A stretch of 32,194 nt of DNA from Streptomyces albospinus (GCF_014648695.1 NZ_BMRP01000001.1:255752-287945), one strand, 5' to 3'; counted from the stretch's first letter, positions 17,049 to 24,748 are shown. Program-made: numbers and translations. The notes: a model not told the origin generated them from the sequence alone.

Positions 17049-17486
17049 ATGGACGAGCGAGCCCGACGGGCCGCGCCCTGGCAGGGCGAGTGGCCGGTGA
17101 TCGGCGCGGTGGCCGTGGGCGGTGCCATCGGCGCCGTGGCCCGTTACGGCGCCGCCCTGATCTGGCCCACCGGCACCGGCGCCTTCCCCTGGACGACGCT
17201 CGCCGTCAATGTGTCCGGATGTGCGGTGATGGGCGTCCTGATGGTGCTGATCACCGAGGTGTGGACGGCGCACCGGCTGCTCCGCCCGTTCCTCGGCACC
17301 GGCATCCTCGGCGGCTTCACCACCTTCTCGACCTATGTCGTGGACATCGAGCGCCTGGTGGAGGCCCACCGGGTGGCGGCGGCACTGGCGTACCTCGCGG
17401 CCACCCTGTTCGCCGCGCTCGCGGCCGTGACGGTCGGGATGGCCGCGAGCCGGGCGCTCTTCGGACTGAGGCGGCGGACGGCATGA
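17049..17486 (+). CDS. crcB: fluoride efflux transporter CrcB (subunit 1)
   Basis: A 145-residue Fluc/CrcB channel with four membrane helices. Family landmarks are [13 protein letters not shown], the pore asparagine in AVNVSG near residue 57, and [12 protein letters not shown] near residue 98 with its phenylalanine-box and Na+-site region. CrcB expels fluoride as a dual-topology dimer, or as a heterodimer when two genes are present, as here. Its stop overlaps the next start (ATGA). A canonical crcB fluoride riboswitch was looked for in the 60 bp upstream and was not seen. Confidence 0.93.
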   Translation: MDERARRAAPWQGEWPVIGAVAVGGAIGAVARYGAALIWPTGTGAFPWTTLAVNVSGCAVMGVLMVLITEVWTAHRLLRPFLGTGILGGFTTFSTYVVDIERLVEAHRVAAALAYLAATLFAALAAVTVGMAASRALFGLRRRTA

Positions 17487-17881
17487 CGGACGACATGAGG
17501 GGCGCTACGGCGCACCGCGGGGTTCCGGCGCTGCGGCTGACGGTGGTCGTCGGCGAGCAGGAGGTGTGGCACCACAGGCCCCTCTACGCGGAGATCGTGC
17601 ACCGGGCCCGCGCGGCGGGGCTGGCCGGGGCCAGCGTCTTCCGCGGTGTCGAGGGCTTCGGGACCACCTCGGTGATCCACACCCAGCGGCTGCTGTCGCT
17701 CAGCGAGGAACTGCCGGTCGCGGTCGTCGCCGTCGACGCCGAGGACCGGATCCGCGGGTTCCTGCCGCAGCTGGACGAACTCCTGGCGGGCGGGGGCCTG
17801 GTGACGCTCGATCCATGCGAGATGATCGCTTACCAGGGGCGGCCGGAGAGGGCCGCGGGCGGGGAGGACGGACGCGGGTGA
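17483..17881 (+). CDS. DUF190 domain protein
   Basis: A 132-residue protein of the DUF190 family, a small PII-like ferredoxin fold. The core is [23 protein letters not shown], then [19 protein letters not shown], then [14 protein letters not shown] (landmarks at about 18-40, 43-62 and 75-90). DUF190 genes recur in crcB operons and are thought to be regulatory or accessory in fluoride export, but no mechanism is established. It overlaps crcB1 by 4 bp and its stop overlaps the GTG of crcB2 (GTGA), so all three are translationally coupled. Confidence 0.9.
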   Translation: MTDDMRGATAHRGVPALRLTVVVGEQEVWHHRPLYAEIVHRARAAGLAGASVFRGVEGFGTTSVIHTQRLLSLSEELPVAVVAVDAEDRIRGFLPQLDELLAGGGLVTLDPCEMIAYQGRPERAAGGEDGRG

Positions 17882-18252
17882 ACTGGCTGCTGGTGGTGGC
17901 CGGTGCCATGGTCGGGGCACCGCTGCGCTTTCTCACCGACCGCTTCGTCCAGGCCCGGCACGACAGCGTCTTCCCCTGGGGGACGTTCGCCGTCAACGTG
18001 TCCGGCAGCCTGATCCTCGGCACGCTGACCGGCGCGGTCGCCGCCGGTGCGGCCACCTCACACGCCCAACTGCTGGTCGGTACGGGCCTGTGCGGGGCGC
18101 TGACGACCTACTCGACCTTCTCGTACGAGACCCTGCGGCTGACGACCGACGGGGCGCGCCTGTACGCGGCGGCCAATGTCGTCCTGAGCCTGATCGCCGG
18201 ACTCGCCGCCGCCTTCGCCGGAGCGGCCCTCGCACGGGCCCTCTGGGGCTGA
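17878..18252 (+). CDS. crcB: fluoride efflux transporter CrcB (subunit 2)
   Basis: A 124-residue second CrcB/Fluc subunit with four helices, NVSGS near residue 40 and [13 protein letters not shown] near 75-87. Having two dissimilar CrcB genes in one operon indicates an antiparallel heterodimer rather than a dual-topology homodimer. The GTG start overlaps the DUF190 stop. A strong terminator hairpin follows 52 bp after the stop and closes the operon. Confidence 0.92.
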   Translation: MNWLLVVAGAMVGAPLRFLTDRFVQARHDSVFPWGTFAVNVSGSLILGTLTGAVAAGAATSHAQLLVGTGLCGALTTYSTFSYETLRLTTDGARLYAAANVVLSLIAGLAAAFAGAALARALWG

Positions 18253-18304
18253 CCTCGGCGGGGCCGCTCCCGGCGCCGCCCGCCGACCGGCCGGACATGC
18301 GCGA

Positions 18305-18334
18305 GCGGTGGGGCTCAGGGAAGAGCCCCACCGC
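18305..18334 (+). terminator. terminator of the crcB operon
   Basis: Perfect 12-bp stem GCGGTGGGGCTC / GAGCCCCACCGC with loop AGGGAA, no T-tract. Confidence 0.8.
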
Positions 18335-18415
18335 AAGGGCGGACGCACGGAACACCTCGGCCGGTGGGGATACGAGGGCCGGCCGCCAGGTAACGGTCCT
18401 CGTCGGCCGCGGGCC

Positions 18416-18462
18416 GCCGGCCGTTCCCCGGCCACCGTCAGCCCGGCCGGGGAGCGGCCGGC
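18416..18462 (-). terminator. long hairpin downstream of snapalysin
   Basis: 18-bp stem with one mismatch (GCCGGCCGTTCCCCGGCC against GGCCGGGGAGCGGCCGGC) around an 11-nt loop, 56 bp past the snapalysin stop. It probably terminates that gene and blocks read-through from either side. Confidence 0.7.
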
Positions 18463-18517
18463 CACCGCCGTACCGCGTCGTCGGGCGGCCGTACGGGCCA
18501 CCCGGCCACCTGAAGGG

Positions 18518-19186
18518 TCAGGCGGCCGTGCCGAAGCGGATGCCCGCCAGGCCGTTCGCCCAGAGCTGGTCCACCTTGGCGCGCTCGTTCGCGTCCGGCT
18601 GGGTGTTCTGGCAGGACGGGCCGGGGCCGCCGCCGGACATCAGCTCGCTGCACGGACCCTCGTAGTGGTCCGGCAGGCCCAGCACATGGCCGGTCTCGTG
18701 GGCGACCACGCGCGTGGAGTTGTACTCCTCGGACTGCTTGTGGTCGATGAAGACGAAGCCCTTGCCGTGGCCGTCGGTGCTGGCGTACGAACCGCGCGGG
18801 TCGTCGCCCTCCTTGTACTGGAAGTCGCCGCCGCTGCCTTCCTGGAGCTTGACGTTCTTGACCGCGCCGTTCCATATCGACGCGGCCTGGGATATCTGGC
18901 TCTGGTACGTCGGGGCGGCGCTGGCGTCGTAGGTGACGGTGACCGCAGCCGCGTCCGGGTGTGCCTTCATCTTGGCGCGGGCCGACTTCATGACGGCCTC
19001 GAAGAACGCCTTGGTGTCCGCCTTCTCGGCCGCCGATCCGGTGTACGCGGCGATCGAAGCGGCGGTGCTGCGGTGGGAGTTGGCATGAGTCGAGGGGGAA
19101 GCTGCCGAGACCGGCGCTGCGGCTGCGAGCGCGGCGGCGAGGCCCAGTCCGAGCGCTGCCGACAGCGCCGTCTTGGGAGATTTCAT
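18518..19186 (-). CDS. snpA: snapalysin (secreted M7 metalloprotease)
   Basis: A 222-residue small neutral zinc protease precursor. A Sec signal peptide covers about residues 1-29 ([13 protein letters not shown]), followed by a short propeptide and then the catalytic domain. The extended zinc motif [11 protein letters not shown] gives ligands H163, H167 and D173 with catalytic E164. C179 and C192 probably form the family disulphide. Length and layout match Streptomyces snapalysin, which digests casein-like proteins outside the cell. The gene is divergent from a LysR regulator, the classical snpA/snpR arrangement, with a LysR-type palindrome between them. Confidence 0.94.
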   Translation of the reverse strand: MKSPKTALSAALGLGLAAALAAAAPVSAASPSTHANSHRSTAASIAAYTGSAAEKADTKAFFEAVMKSARAKMKAHPDAAAVTVTYDASAAPTYQSQISQAASIWNGAVKNVKLQEGSGGDFQYKEGDDPRGSYASTDGHGKGFVFIDHKQSEEYNSTRVVAHETGHVLGLPDHYEGPCSELMSGGGPGPSCQNTQPDANERAKVDQLWANGLAGIRFGTAA

Positions 19187-19274
19187 GTGGGGGGCTCCTT
19201 AATCTCCGAGGGCCGTACGGCCGCCGTGTGGGGCGGCGGCCGGGGCCCTGCGGATTTCTTGGTGCCGTTGAGTC

Positions 19275-19287
19275 TGAACGGAGTTCA
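19275..19287. promoter_or_regulatory. LysR-type T-N11-A operator between snpA and its regulator
   Basis: Perfect palindrome TGAAC-GGA-GTTCA, exactly the T-N11-A layout used by LysR proteins. It is 88 bp from the snpA start and 119 bp from the regulator start. Confidence 0.6.
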
Positions 19288-19394
19288 CCCGGAAGGCGGA
19301 GATGCCAGGTGGCGATAGCGCCAGGCAATACCCCTGTGAAAAAGCGGGTGTTCAGGCAGGTTTAAGAGTCTGGTGTGAGCTGCGCCTGCGCGTT

Positions 19395-19400
19395 TATGCT
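19395..19400 (+). promoter_or_regulatory. candidate -10 box for a leaderless LysR transcript
   Basis: TATGCT (TANNNT) ends 6 nt before the GTG start and no ribosome binding site is present, consistent with leaderless transcription. Confidence 0.42.
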
Positions 19401-19406
19401 CCGGAC

Positions 19407-20366
19407 GTGGAGCTAGAGGTAAGGCATCTTCGCGCTTTGTGCGCCATCGCCGACACCGGCAGCGTACGCAAGGCGGCGCGGCAGTTGGGTATGACCCAGC
19501 CTTCCTTGACGACCCAGTTGCGCCGTATCGAGAAAGCCCTCGGCGGCCAGCTCTTCTTCCGTGAACCGAGCGGCAGCCGGCCGACACCCCTCGGGCACTC
19601 GGTGCTGTGCCGGGCCCGGCCGATAGTGGCCGAAATGCGCGCGCTTGTCGAGGAGATCGCGTCGGCTTCCGTCCGCGAGGAGGGTGCCCGGCTGCACATC
19701 GGCAGTACGAACAGCCCCGCCGTGGCCGGCTGGCTGCGGCGGCTGCGGGTGCGGCTGCCGGAGACCGACACCACGATACGGACCGATGTGTCCGCCAATG
19801 CCCTGCTGCACATGGTCGCGATGGGGCAGCTCGACGCCGCCTTCGTCCACGAGGTCGAGGGCGCCCCGCTGCGCGTGCCCGAGGGCCTGGTGGAGCACGA
19901 ACTCCTCGCCAGGGAGCCCCAGTTCATCGCTCTCGCGGACACCCACCCGGCCACCGCCCGGTCCGTCGTCCGGGTCGCCGACCTCGCCGACGACCAGTGG
20001 ATGGTCGACCCGACCGTCGACGGCGAATGGGCCGGACTGCGCCGCATCTGGGCCGCCGCCGGGATCAACCCCCGTGTGGTGCACGGCGACTACCTCACCG
20101 CCGTGGACCTCGTCACGGCCGGCGAGGTCGTCACCCCCTGCCAGCCCACCGCCCGCTCCCGCCCCGGCATGGCGATCCGCCCGCTGCACGGCGACCCGCT
20201 GGCCGTCCGCCTCTTCATGGCCTGCCGCCCGGACGGCGCCCCGGCCGCCGCCGCCGACGACCTGTTCGCCGATCTGACCGCCTCGTACATGGAGATCGCC
20301 TGGGCGAGCGAGGCGTATCGCGACTGGCTGGTCCGGCACGACGGCCCGCTGAGGGCGGGCAGGTAG
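19407..20366 (+). CDS. snpR: LysR-family regulator of the snapalysin gene
   Basis: A 319-residue LysR regulator. The N-terminal helix-turn-helix is at about residues 3-62 (GSVRKAARQLGMTQPSLTTQ), followed by a linker helix and a periplasmic-binding-protein-like effector domain (about 90-300). Divergent orientation from snpA and the T-N11-A palindrome in the shared promoter support direct activation of the protease gene, as known in other Streptomyces. The GTG start at 19407 follows a TANNNT box at leaderless spacing. Upstream in-frame starts add residues that do not look like LysR. The effector is unknown. Confidence 0.88.
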   Translation: MELEVRHLRALCAIADTGSVRKAARQLGMTQPSLTTQLRRIEKALGGQLFFREPSGSRPTPLGHSVLCRARPIVAEMRALVEEIASASVREEGARLHIGSTNSPAVAGWLRRLRVRLPETDTTIRTDVSANALLHMVAMGQLDAAFVHEVEGAPLRVPEGLVEHELLAREPQFIALADTHPATARSVVRVADLADDQWMVDPTVDGEWAGLRRIWAAAGINPRVVHGDYLTAVDLVTAGEVVTPCQPTARSRPGMAIRPLHGDPLAVRLFMACRPDGAPAAAADDLFADLTASYMEIAWASEAYRDWLVRHDGPLRAGR

Positions 20367-20432
20367 CGCGGGGGACGGCCGCGGACGGTCGCCGGACGCC
20401 CCGGTACGGCACGGTGCCCGCGGCGGCCGGAA

Positions 20433-21725
20433 TCAGCCCTCCCGCTCCGCCTCCGCCGCCCGTTCCTCCAACAGGGCCCGCTCCCGGGCGTTACGGGTCA
20501 TCGAGGCCGCCCGCAGGAACTCCTCCCGGGCCTCCGCGGCCCGCCCCAGCCGGGCCAGCAGATCGCCGCGGACGCTCGGCAGCAGGTGGTAGCCCGCCAG
20601 CGCCGGCTCCGCCGCCAGCCCGTCCGCCACCGCCAGGCCCTGCACGGGCCCGTACGCCATCCCCACCGCCACCGCGCGGTTCAGCTCCACGACCGGGGAC
20701 GGCGCGACCCGGCCCAGCGCCTCGTACAGCACCGCGATCCGCGGCCAGTCGGTCTCCTGCGCGGTCCGCGCCCGCGCGTGACAGGCGGCGATGGCGGCCT
20801 GGAGGGCGTACGGGCCGACCGTGCCACCCAGTTCCTCGGCGCGGGCCAGGGCGGCCAGCCCGCGCCGGATCAGCAGCCGGTCCCAGCGCGCGCGGTTCTG
20901 CTCCAGCAGCAGCACCGGCTCGCCCGCCGGGCCGGTCCGCGCGGCCGACCGGGACGCCTGGATCTCCATCAGCGCCACCAGCCCGTGCGCCTCCGGCTCG
21001 TCCGGGAGCAGCCCGGCCACCATCCGGCCCAGCCGCAGTGCGTCCTCGCACAGCGCCGGACGCATCCAGTCGTCGCCGGCCGTCGCCGCGTACCCCTCGT
21101 TGAAGACCAGGTAGACGACCTCCAGCACCGACGACAGCCGGCCGGCCAGCTCCCCGGCGGCCGGCACCTCGAACGGCACCCCGGCCGCGGCGAGCTTCTT
21201 CTTGGCCCGGACGATCCGCTGCTGCACGGTCGTCTCCGACACCAGGAAGGCGCGGGCGATCTCGTCCGTCCGCAGCCCGCCGAGCAGCCGCAGGGTCAGC
21301 GCCACCCGTGCCTGGGTGGAGAGCACCGGATGGCAGGCGACGAACACCAGCCGCAGCAGGTCGTCCTCGATCACCCGGGGGTCGAGGACCCGCGCGAAGT
21401 CGGCCTCGGACGGGCCCGGTCGGCGCTCCGCCTCGCGCCCCAGCGCCTCGACCTTCTGCGCCAGCCGCTCCCGGCGGCGCAGCAGGTCGATCGCCCGGTT
21501 CCTGGCGGTGGCCATCAGCCAGGCCCCCGGATTGTCCGGGACGCCGGTTTCCGGCCACCGCTCCAGGGCGGCCACCAGCGCGTCCTGCGACAGCTCCTCG
21601 GCGAGCCCGACATCGCGGACGATCCGGGTCAGCCCGGCGATCAGCCGCGGCGACTCGATCCGGAACACCGCCTCGACCGCCCGCCGCGCCTCGCCCGCCG
21701 TCGTCTCTCCCGCTGCCACGGCCAC
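20433..21725 (-). CDS. ECF42-type RNA polymerase sigma factor with C-terminal extension
   Basis: A 430-residue extracytoplasmic-function sigma factor. Region 2 is at about residues 15-80 (LAEELSQDALVAALERWP, DNPGAWLMATARNRAIDLLRR) and region 4 at about 125-180 (TDEIARAFLVSETTVQQRIVRAKK). An extension of about 240 residues has the SnoaL-independent DUF6596/TPR-like character of ECF42 (VYLVFNEGYAA, LNRAVAVGMAYGP). ECF42 proteins lack an anti-sigma factor; the extension itself is required for activity, and targets are DGPF/YCII-type genes. Such a gene lies directly upstream, 60 bp away, on the same strand. GTG 21725 is chosen as start; a GTG two codons later is also possible. Confidence 0.9.
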   Translation of the reverse strand: MAVAAGETTAGEARRAVEAVFRIESPRLIAGLTRIVRDVGLAEELSQDALVAALERWPETGVPDNPGAWLMATARNRAIDLLRRRERLAQKVEALGREAERRPGPSEADFARVLDPRVIEDDLLRLVFVACHPVLSTQARVALTLRLLGGLRTDEIARAFLVSETTVQQRIVRAKKKLAAAGVPFEVPAAGELAGRLSSVLEVVYLVFNEGYAATAGDDWMRPALCEDALRLGRMVAGLLPDEPEAHGLVALMEIQASRSAARTGPAGEPVLLLEQNRARWDRLLIRRGLAALARAEELGGTVGPYALQAAIAACHARARTAQETDWPRIAVLYEALGRVAPSPVVELNRAVAVGMAYGPVQGLAVADGLAAEPALAGYHLLPSVRGDLLARLGRAAEAREEFLRAASMTRNARERALLEERAAEAEREG

Positions 21726-21785
21726 ATCAGAACACCCCCGCCGCGGCGCGGCAAACCGCACCGCGGCGGGGCCCGGCACCGCCGC

Positions 21786-22151
21786 TCAGACCCCCGACGG
21801 CGCCTCGTCCACCTGCCGGATCTCGGTCGTGAGCTCCCACGCGTCGCCGTGCACCCGCAGGAACCGCTTCGCCCACTCGGCGGCCTCCTCCTTCGAGGCG
21901 GCCTGGATCAGCGCATATCCGCCGATGACCTCCTTCGCCTCGGCGAACGGCCCGTCCGTCACGCTCAGCCTCCCGCCCGACAGTCGCACCCGGGTGCCCT
22001 CCGCGCTCGGCCGCAGCCCGGCGGTGTCCAGCAGCACCCCGGCCTTGGTCATCTCGTCCATCAGCCTGCCCATCTCGGCCATCAGCTCCGGGCTCGGCCC
22101 GCCGGCGGGCGCGGTGGTCTCGTCGATCCGGACCAGCATCATGAAGCGCAT
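21786..22151 (-). CDS. YCII/DGPF-domain protein
   Basis: A 121-residue single-domain protein of the YCII-related family, with MRFMMLVRIDE at the start and the diagnostic SVTDGPFAEAKEVIGGY motif at residues 64-80. These proteins form small ferredoxin-like barrels of unclear function and are the standard target and operon partner of ECF42 sigma factors. GAGGAG lies 6 nt before the ATG. An ECF-like promoter (TGTCGA-N17-CGTCGA) sits 68-96 bp upstream, suggesting that this gene and the sigma factor behind it are self-activated. Confidence 0.9.
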   Translation of the reverse strand: MRFMMLVRIDETTAPAGGPSPELMAEMGRLMDEMTKAGVLLDTAGLRPSAEGTRVRLSGGRLSVTDGPFAEAKEVIGGYALIQAASKEEAAEWAKRFLRVHGDAWELTTEIRQVDEAPSGV

Positions 22152-22218
22152 CACGGTCTCCTCTGCGTATGAGGTGTCTTGTGCAACGCGCCCCGGTGCG
22201 CGGTGCGCGGATACCCAC

Positions 22219-22247
22219 TCGACGAACCGGGGACGCCGGGATCGACA
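22219..22247 (-). promoter_or_regulatory. ECF42-like promoter
   Basis: On the minus strand TGTCGA (-35) is followed after 17 nt by CGTCGA (-10). The TGTCGA box is the element reported upstream of DGPF genes controlled by ECF42 factors. It lies at promoter distance from the DGPF gene and should drive both it and the sigma factor. Confidence 0.55.
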
Positions 22248-22293
22248 TCCGCGGGGAGGTTTTCCGGCGCCTCTCCCCGGGGGCCGTAAGACG

Positions 22294-22334
22294 CCCACAG
22301 CACTCGGCTCCGCGCGGATGCCGGGTGCTGTGGG
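22294..22334 (-). terminator. stranded original sodN terminator
   Basis: 15-bp stem with a single mismatch (CCCACAGCACTCGGC / GCCGGGTGCTGTGGG) and 11-nt loop. On the minus strand it begins 24 nt after the stop of the displaced sodN end. It is placed where the terminator of the uninterrupted sodN would have been. Confidence 0.7.
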
Positions 22335-22360
22335 AGGTGCTGCGACGTGCGGCGGGGTTA
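22294..22360 (-). ncRNA. candidate s-SodF-like small RNA (displaced sodN 3'UTR)
   Basis: Reading leftward: the old sodN stop TAA, then an unpaired stretch containing GTCGCAGCACCTCC, then the terminator hairpin. CACCTCC is complementary to a Shine-Dalgarno sequence. A seed of this kind in front of a terminator fits the sodN-3'UTR-derived s-SodF reported in S. coelicolor, which pairs with the sodF ribosome-binding region. sodN itself now lies 7.4 kb away, so the RNA can no longer be cut from the sodN mRNA. Whether it is transcribed from another promoter is unknown. Confidence 0.42.
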
Positions 22361-22376
22361 CGCCTTCTTCGTCTCC
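22358..22376 (-). pseudogene. displaced 3' end of sodN
   Basis: On the minus strand this reads E-T-K-K-A-stop with stop TAA, the same C-terminal residues as the intact sodN (ETKKA, stop TGA). 15 bp are identical to sodN, and the sequence diverges at once on both sides. This is the original end of the gene, cut off by the integrative element. Confidence 0.75.
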
Positions 22377-22570
22377 AAGTAATCGGCCAGGTCGGTGACC
22401 TGCTGCGATCCTTGCTGTAGGTCTCTGACCTGGCATTTTCTTGATTGCTGGCGACGGGGTGCGACGGTCCTGATCGGGTGTCCTGCGGACTGTGTGCGGA
22501 CTGCTGCGGCGCTCGCCGGACAACAAAACCCCTGGCCATCCAGGTCCGGGACTGAGAGCTCATCAGGCAT
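22358..22570 (-). CDS. possible chimeric small ORF ending in the sodN tail
   Basis: A 70-codon frame starting at ATG 22570 with GAGGAG 9 nt upstream. The first 15 residues (MPDELSVPDLDGQGF) look protein-like. The middle is Cys/Arg/Gln-rich and unremarkable. The last residues are the displaced sodN terminus (LETKKA). It also covers one recombination arm-like site and two palindromes, so coding may be accidental. No homology is recognised. Confidence 0.25.
   Translation of the reverse strand: MPDELSVPDLDGQGFCCPASAAAVRTQSAGHPIRTVAPRRQQSRKCQVRDLQQGSQQVTDLADYLETKKA
22362..22376. repeat. left attachment-site repeat (attL core)
   Basis: GCCTTCTTCGTCTCC, an exact direct repeat of 29788-29802 inside the sodN 3' end. 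Confidence 0.75.
22388..22431. promoter_or_regulatory. two AGGTC-N3-GACCT palindromes beside attL
   Basis: CAGGTCGGTGACCTG at 22388-22402 and AGGTCTCTGACCT at 22419-22431, centres 30 bp apart (about three helical turns), 12 bp from the attL core. They look like paired sites for a dimeric protein, such as an element repressor, an excision factor or the recombinase itself. Confidence 0.5.
22484..22501 (+). repeat. left recombinase arm-type site pair
   Basis: TGCGGAC-TGTG-TGCGGAC, 107 nt from the attL core. The same 7-4-7 layout occurs at 29715-29732 in the same orientation. Confidence 0.55.
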
Positions 22571-22724
22571 GTTCGTATGCTCCTCACCCGGCGACGGGGT
22601 GTCCAGGATGACTCGCAGTGCCTGCGGGTTGACGAAGGGTGTCGCCTCGCGGTGGGGCTACGGGGACAGAGGGCGCTCAGAGGCTGTCCCGTGTCAGCGA
22701 TTCCTTGACCGCTTGCCACTGAAG

Positions 22725-22743
22725 GTTGACCGCGCAGGTCAAC
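22725..22743. promoter_or_regulatory. GTTGACC-N5-GGTCAAC palindrome
   Basis: Perfect 7-bp inverted repeat with a 5-nt spacer, 214 bp upstream of the DUF4328 gene. The GACC half-site is shared with the palindromes near attL. Possibly an operator. Confidence 0.42.
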
Positions 22744-22956
22744 GCGTGGAAGGGCGCATTCGATACAGTAGCCGGACGGGTCCGCTCGGACCCCCCTCCC
22801 CGCGATGGTGCGCGACGACGACGTCGGCTGCCCCTCAACGCCGCGGGCCACCCCTTAACCGCTCTCCCCAACGCCCGACATTCGTCGAGGGACGACGCCG
22901 GCCCGACGCTGTTGCCTGTGGCCGACGCGACCTCCCGTAGGAATAAGGACGCCCAC

Positions 22957-23601
22957 GTGAATGACCACATAGCGCCGCCCGCTCTGCGCCCGATCCGGGG
23001 AACGGCCCGCTGCGCCGTCGCCACCCTTGTCCTCGCCGGCGCAGCCTGGGCGGCCGTGGCCGTGTGGCAGATCCAGCTCGCCGCGGCTGGACAGCCGCCG
23101 TCCGGGCCGCCGGACCAGGGCGGTGGCCGGCACCGCACGCTGACCGCGCTGGAAAACGGATACCACCTCGTCAGTGCCCTGGGAGAAGCGGCCACGGTGC
23201 TGTGCGCCATCGCCTTCCTGGCCTGGCTGTGGCGCGTCCGCGACAACGCGCGCACCCTCTCGGGACAGCGCCCGCGCTACTCCTGGCCATGGGTCTACGC
23301 CGGCTGGATCCTCCCCATCGCCAACCTGTGGATACCCCGCGGGATCGTCGCGGACATCCACCGCGCCAGCGCTCCCGGCGAGCGCCTGCCGCGCGCCGTG
23401 AACTGGTGGTGGGGCCTGTGGCTGGTCGGCTCCCTGGGCGGGGCGGGCCTGTACGCCGGCACCACGGACGCCGTCATCGCCCGTGCCTACACAGACGCCC
23501 CCCTGCTGCTGGTGGCCGACGCAGCCGTCGTCGGCGCGGCCGTGGCCGGCACCTTTGTCGTCCGCGCCCTCACCGCGGTACAGCAGAAGCACATGAACTA
23601 G
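22957..23601 (+). CDS. DUF4328 membrane protein
   Basis: A 214-residue integral membrane protein with about five hydrophobic segments. The DUF4328 hallmark lies between segments 2 and 4: FLAWLWRVRDNAR (about 88-100), WILPIANLWIPRGIVADIHRAS (landmark, about 116-137) and NWWWGLW near 150. The family is common in actinobacteria, often in many copies, with no known function. The GTG start at 22957 has AAGGA about 7 nt upstream; a longer frame is open but has no start signal. It is the first gene inside the left end of the element and converges on the GH26-like gene. Confidence 0.84.
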   Translation: MNDHIAPPALRPIRGTARCAVATLVLAGAAWAAVAVWQIQLAAAGQPPSGPPDQGGGRHRTLTALENGYHLVSALGEAATVLCAIAFLAWLWRVRDNARTLSGQRPRYSWPWVYAGWILPIANLWIPRGIVADIHRASAPGERLPRAVNWWWGLWLVGSLGGAGLYAGTTDAVIARAYTDAPLLLVADAAVVGAAVAGTFVVRALTAVQQKHMN

Positions 23602-23668
23602 ACCAATACCTGTGAAATAGGGGCCAGTTCTGGGCGCGCCCGCGGATGCCGTGGTGTCGTAGCCGGTG

Positions 23669-24748
23669 TCAGGGGTGTGCTTGGAAGTGGGCGTTGGCGC
23701 CCATGGCGGCGAGGGCGCGCTGCGAAGCAGGGTCCTTGTCGAGGGCGTAGTCGCAGGAGTCTTTGTGGGCGTGGTCGTTCCAGTACATGACGGCGCCGAT
23801 CTGGGGGTGGGCGATCACGTACTTGGTCATGGCGTTGATGTACGAGGGCCGGACGTCGGGGTGGGTGAAAGGGACGCTGCCCCACTCCGGGATGAATACC
23901 GGCTTGCCTTTGGCGTGGGTGGTGCTCCAGGTCAGTGCCGGGCCGAATATGGCGTCGGGTTTCGTGGCGGTCTTGGCCGGGTCGACGTAGTTGCCGCTCT
24001 GCTGCTTCGTGCAGCCGCCGGATACGTAGCCGTCGGCCCCGACCACGTCCACGTACGGGGCGCCGGGCCAGAAGCTGTTGGCGACGGTGTCCTGATGGAA
24101 GCCGCTCGCGGTGAGGATCCACACCCAGTGCAGGTGGCCGCCGGTCTGGGCGTTCAGGTGTGCGTGGGCTGCCAGTTGGTACACGTGGCGCCAGGCGGCG
24201 ACGAACTGGGCCGGTTTCCCCTTCCCGGCGTCGATCTTCGCGTTCGGTTCGTGATTGAACGACACGTAGATCGAGTTCAGGTGGTGGGTTGTGGCGGCGG
24301 CGTTGACCGCACGCAGGAATTTCAGCACGGCGGCGTCCGAGGTGCCTGCGGCGATCGACGCCCAGTCCCGGTTCTTTCCCGTGCCGAGGCTGGTGAGCAA
24401 TGTGGCCCCGGAGCGCAGGGCGCTGGTCTCGTCCGCGGAGGGAAACGCGCCGGCGGTGTCGATGGTGTCGTAGGTGCGCACGATCGCCGGCGACCGGCCG
24501 AGATGCGTCAGACCGGACAGCGCAGCGTCGCCGCCGAACAGTACGCCTGACGACGCCCCGGTCGAAGAGGAAGGCCCCGGCGTGGACGAACCCGAAGTGG
24601 TCGGCGCCGCTGCGGCGACCGGTGCTGCCCCGGAGGCGTTCGGGGTCTTATGGCCTGAACAGCCGGTAACTGCCGCTGTGATCACGGCGAGAGATGCGGC
24701 GGCGGACGCCACACGGCGACGGCTGCCGAACACCCGGGACACACGCAT
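23669..24748 (-). CDS. GH26-like glycoside hydrolase lipoprotein
   Basis: A 359-residue exported protein. A basic N-terminus (RVFGSRRRV) precedes a hydrophobic stretch ending in the lipobox AAVTGC (C30), then a Ser/Thr/Pro linker to about residue 68, then a TIM-barrel-like domain. Two glutamates match GH26/clan A catalysis: E167 in FNHEP (acid/base) and E288 in PEWG (nucleophile). GH26 enzymes cleave beta-mannan and related glycans; substrate here is untested. It should be anchored to the outer face of the membrane. ATG 24748 is chosen because the signal peptide follows directly. A LacI-type operator is centred about 105 bp upstream. Confidence 0.8.
   Translation of the reverse strand: MRVSRVFGSRRRVASAAASLAVITAAVTGCSGHKTPNASGAAPVAAAAPTTSGSSTPGPSSSTGASSGVLFGGDAALSGLTHLGRSPAIVRTYDTIDTAGAFPSADETSALRSGATLLTSLGTGKNRDWASIAAGTSDAAVLKFLRAVNAAATTHHLNSIYVSFNHEPNAKIDAGKGKPAQFVAAWRHVYQLAAHAHLNAQTGGHLHWVWILTASGFHQDTVANSFWPGAPYVDVVGADGYVSGGCTKQQSGNYVDPAKTATKPDAIFGPALTWSTTHAKGKPVFIPEWGSVPFTHPDVRPSYINAMTKYVIAHPQIGAVMYWNDHAHKDSCDYALDKDPASQRALAAMGANAHFQAHP

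Larger units (their letters stand above)
22377..22956. other. left end of the element, largely gene-free
   Basis: 580 bp between attL and the DUF4328 gene. It holds two AGGTC-NNN-GACCT palindromes, one TGCGGAC pair, one GTTGACC/GGTCAAC palindrome and the doubtful small ORF. Nothing else was recognised. Confidence 0.6.
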
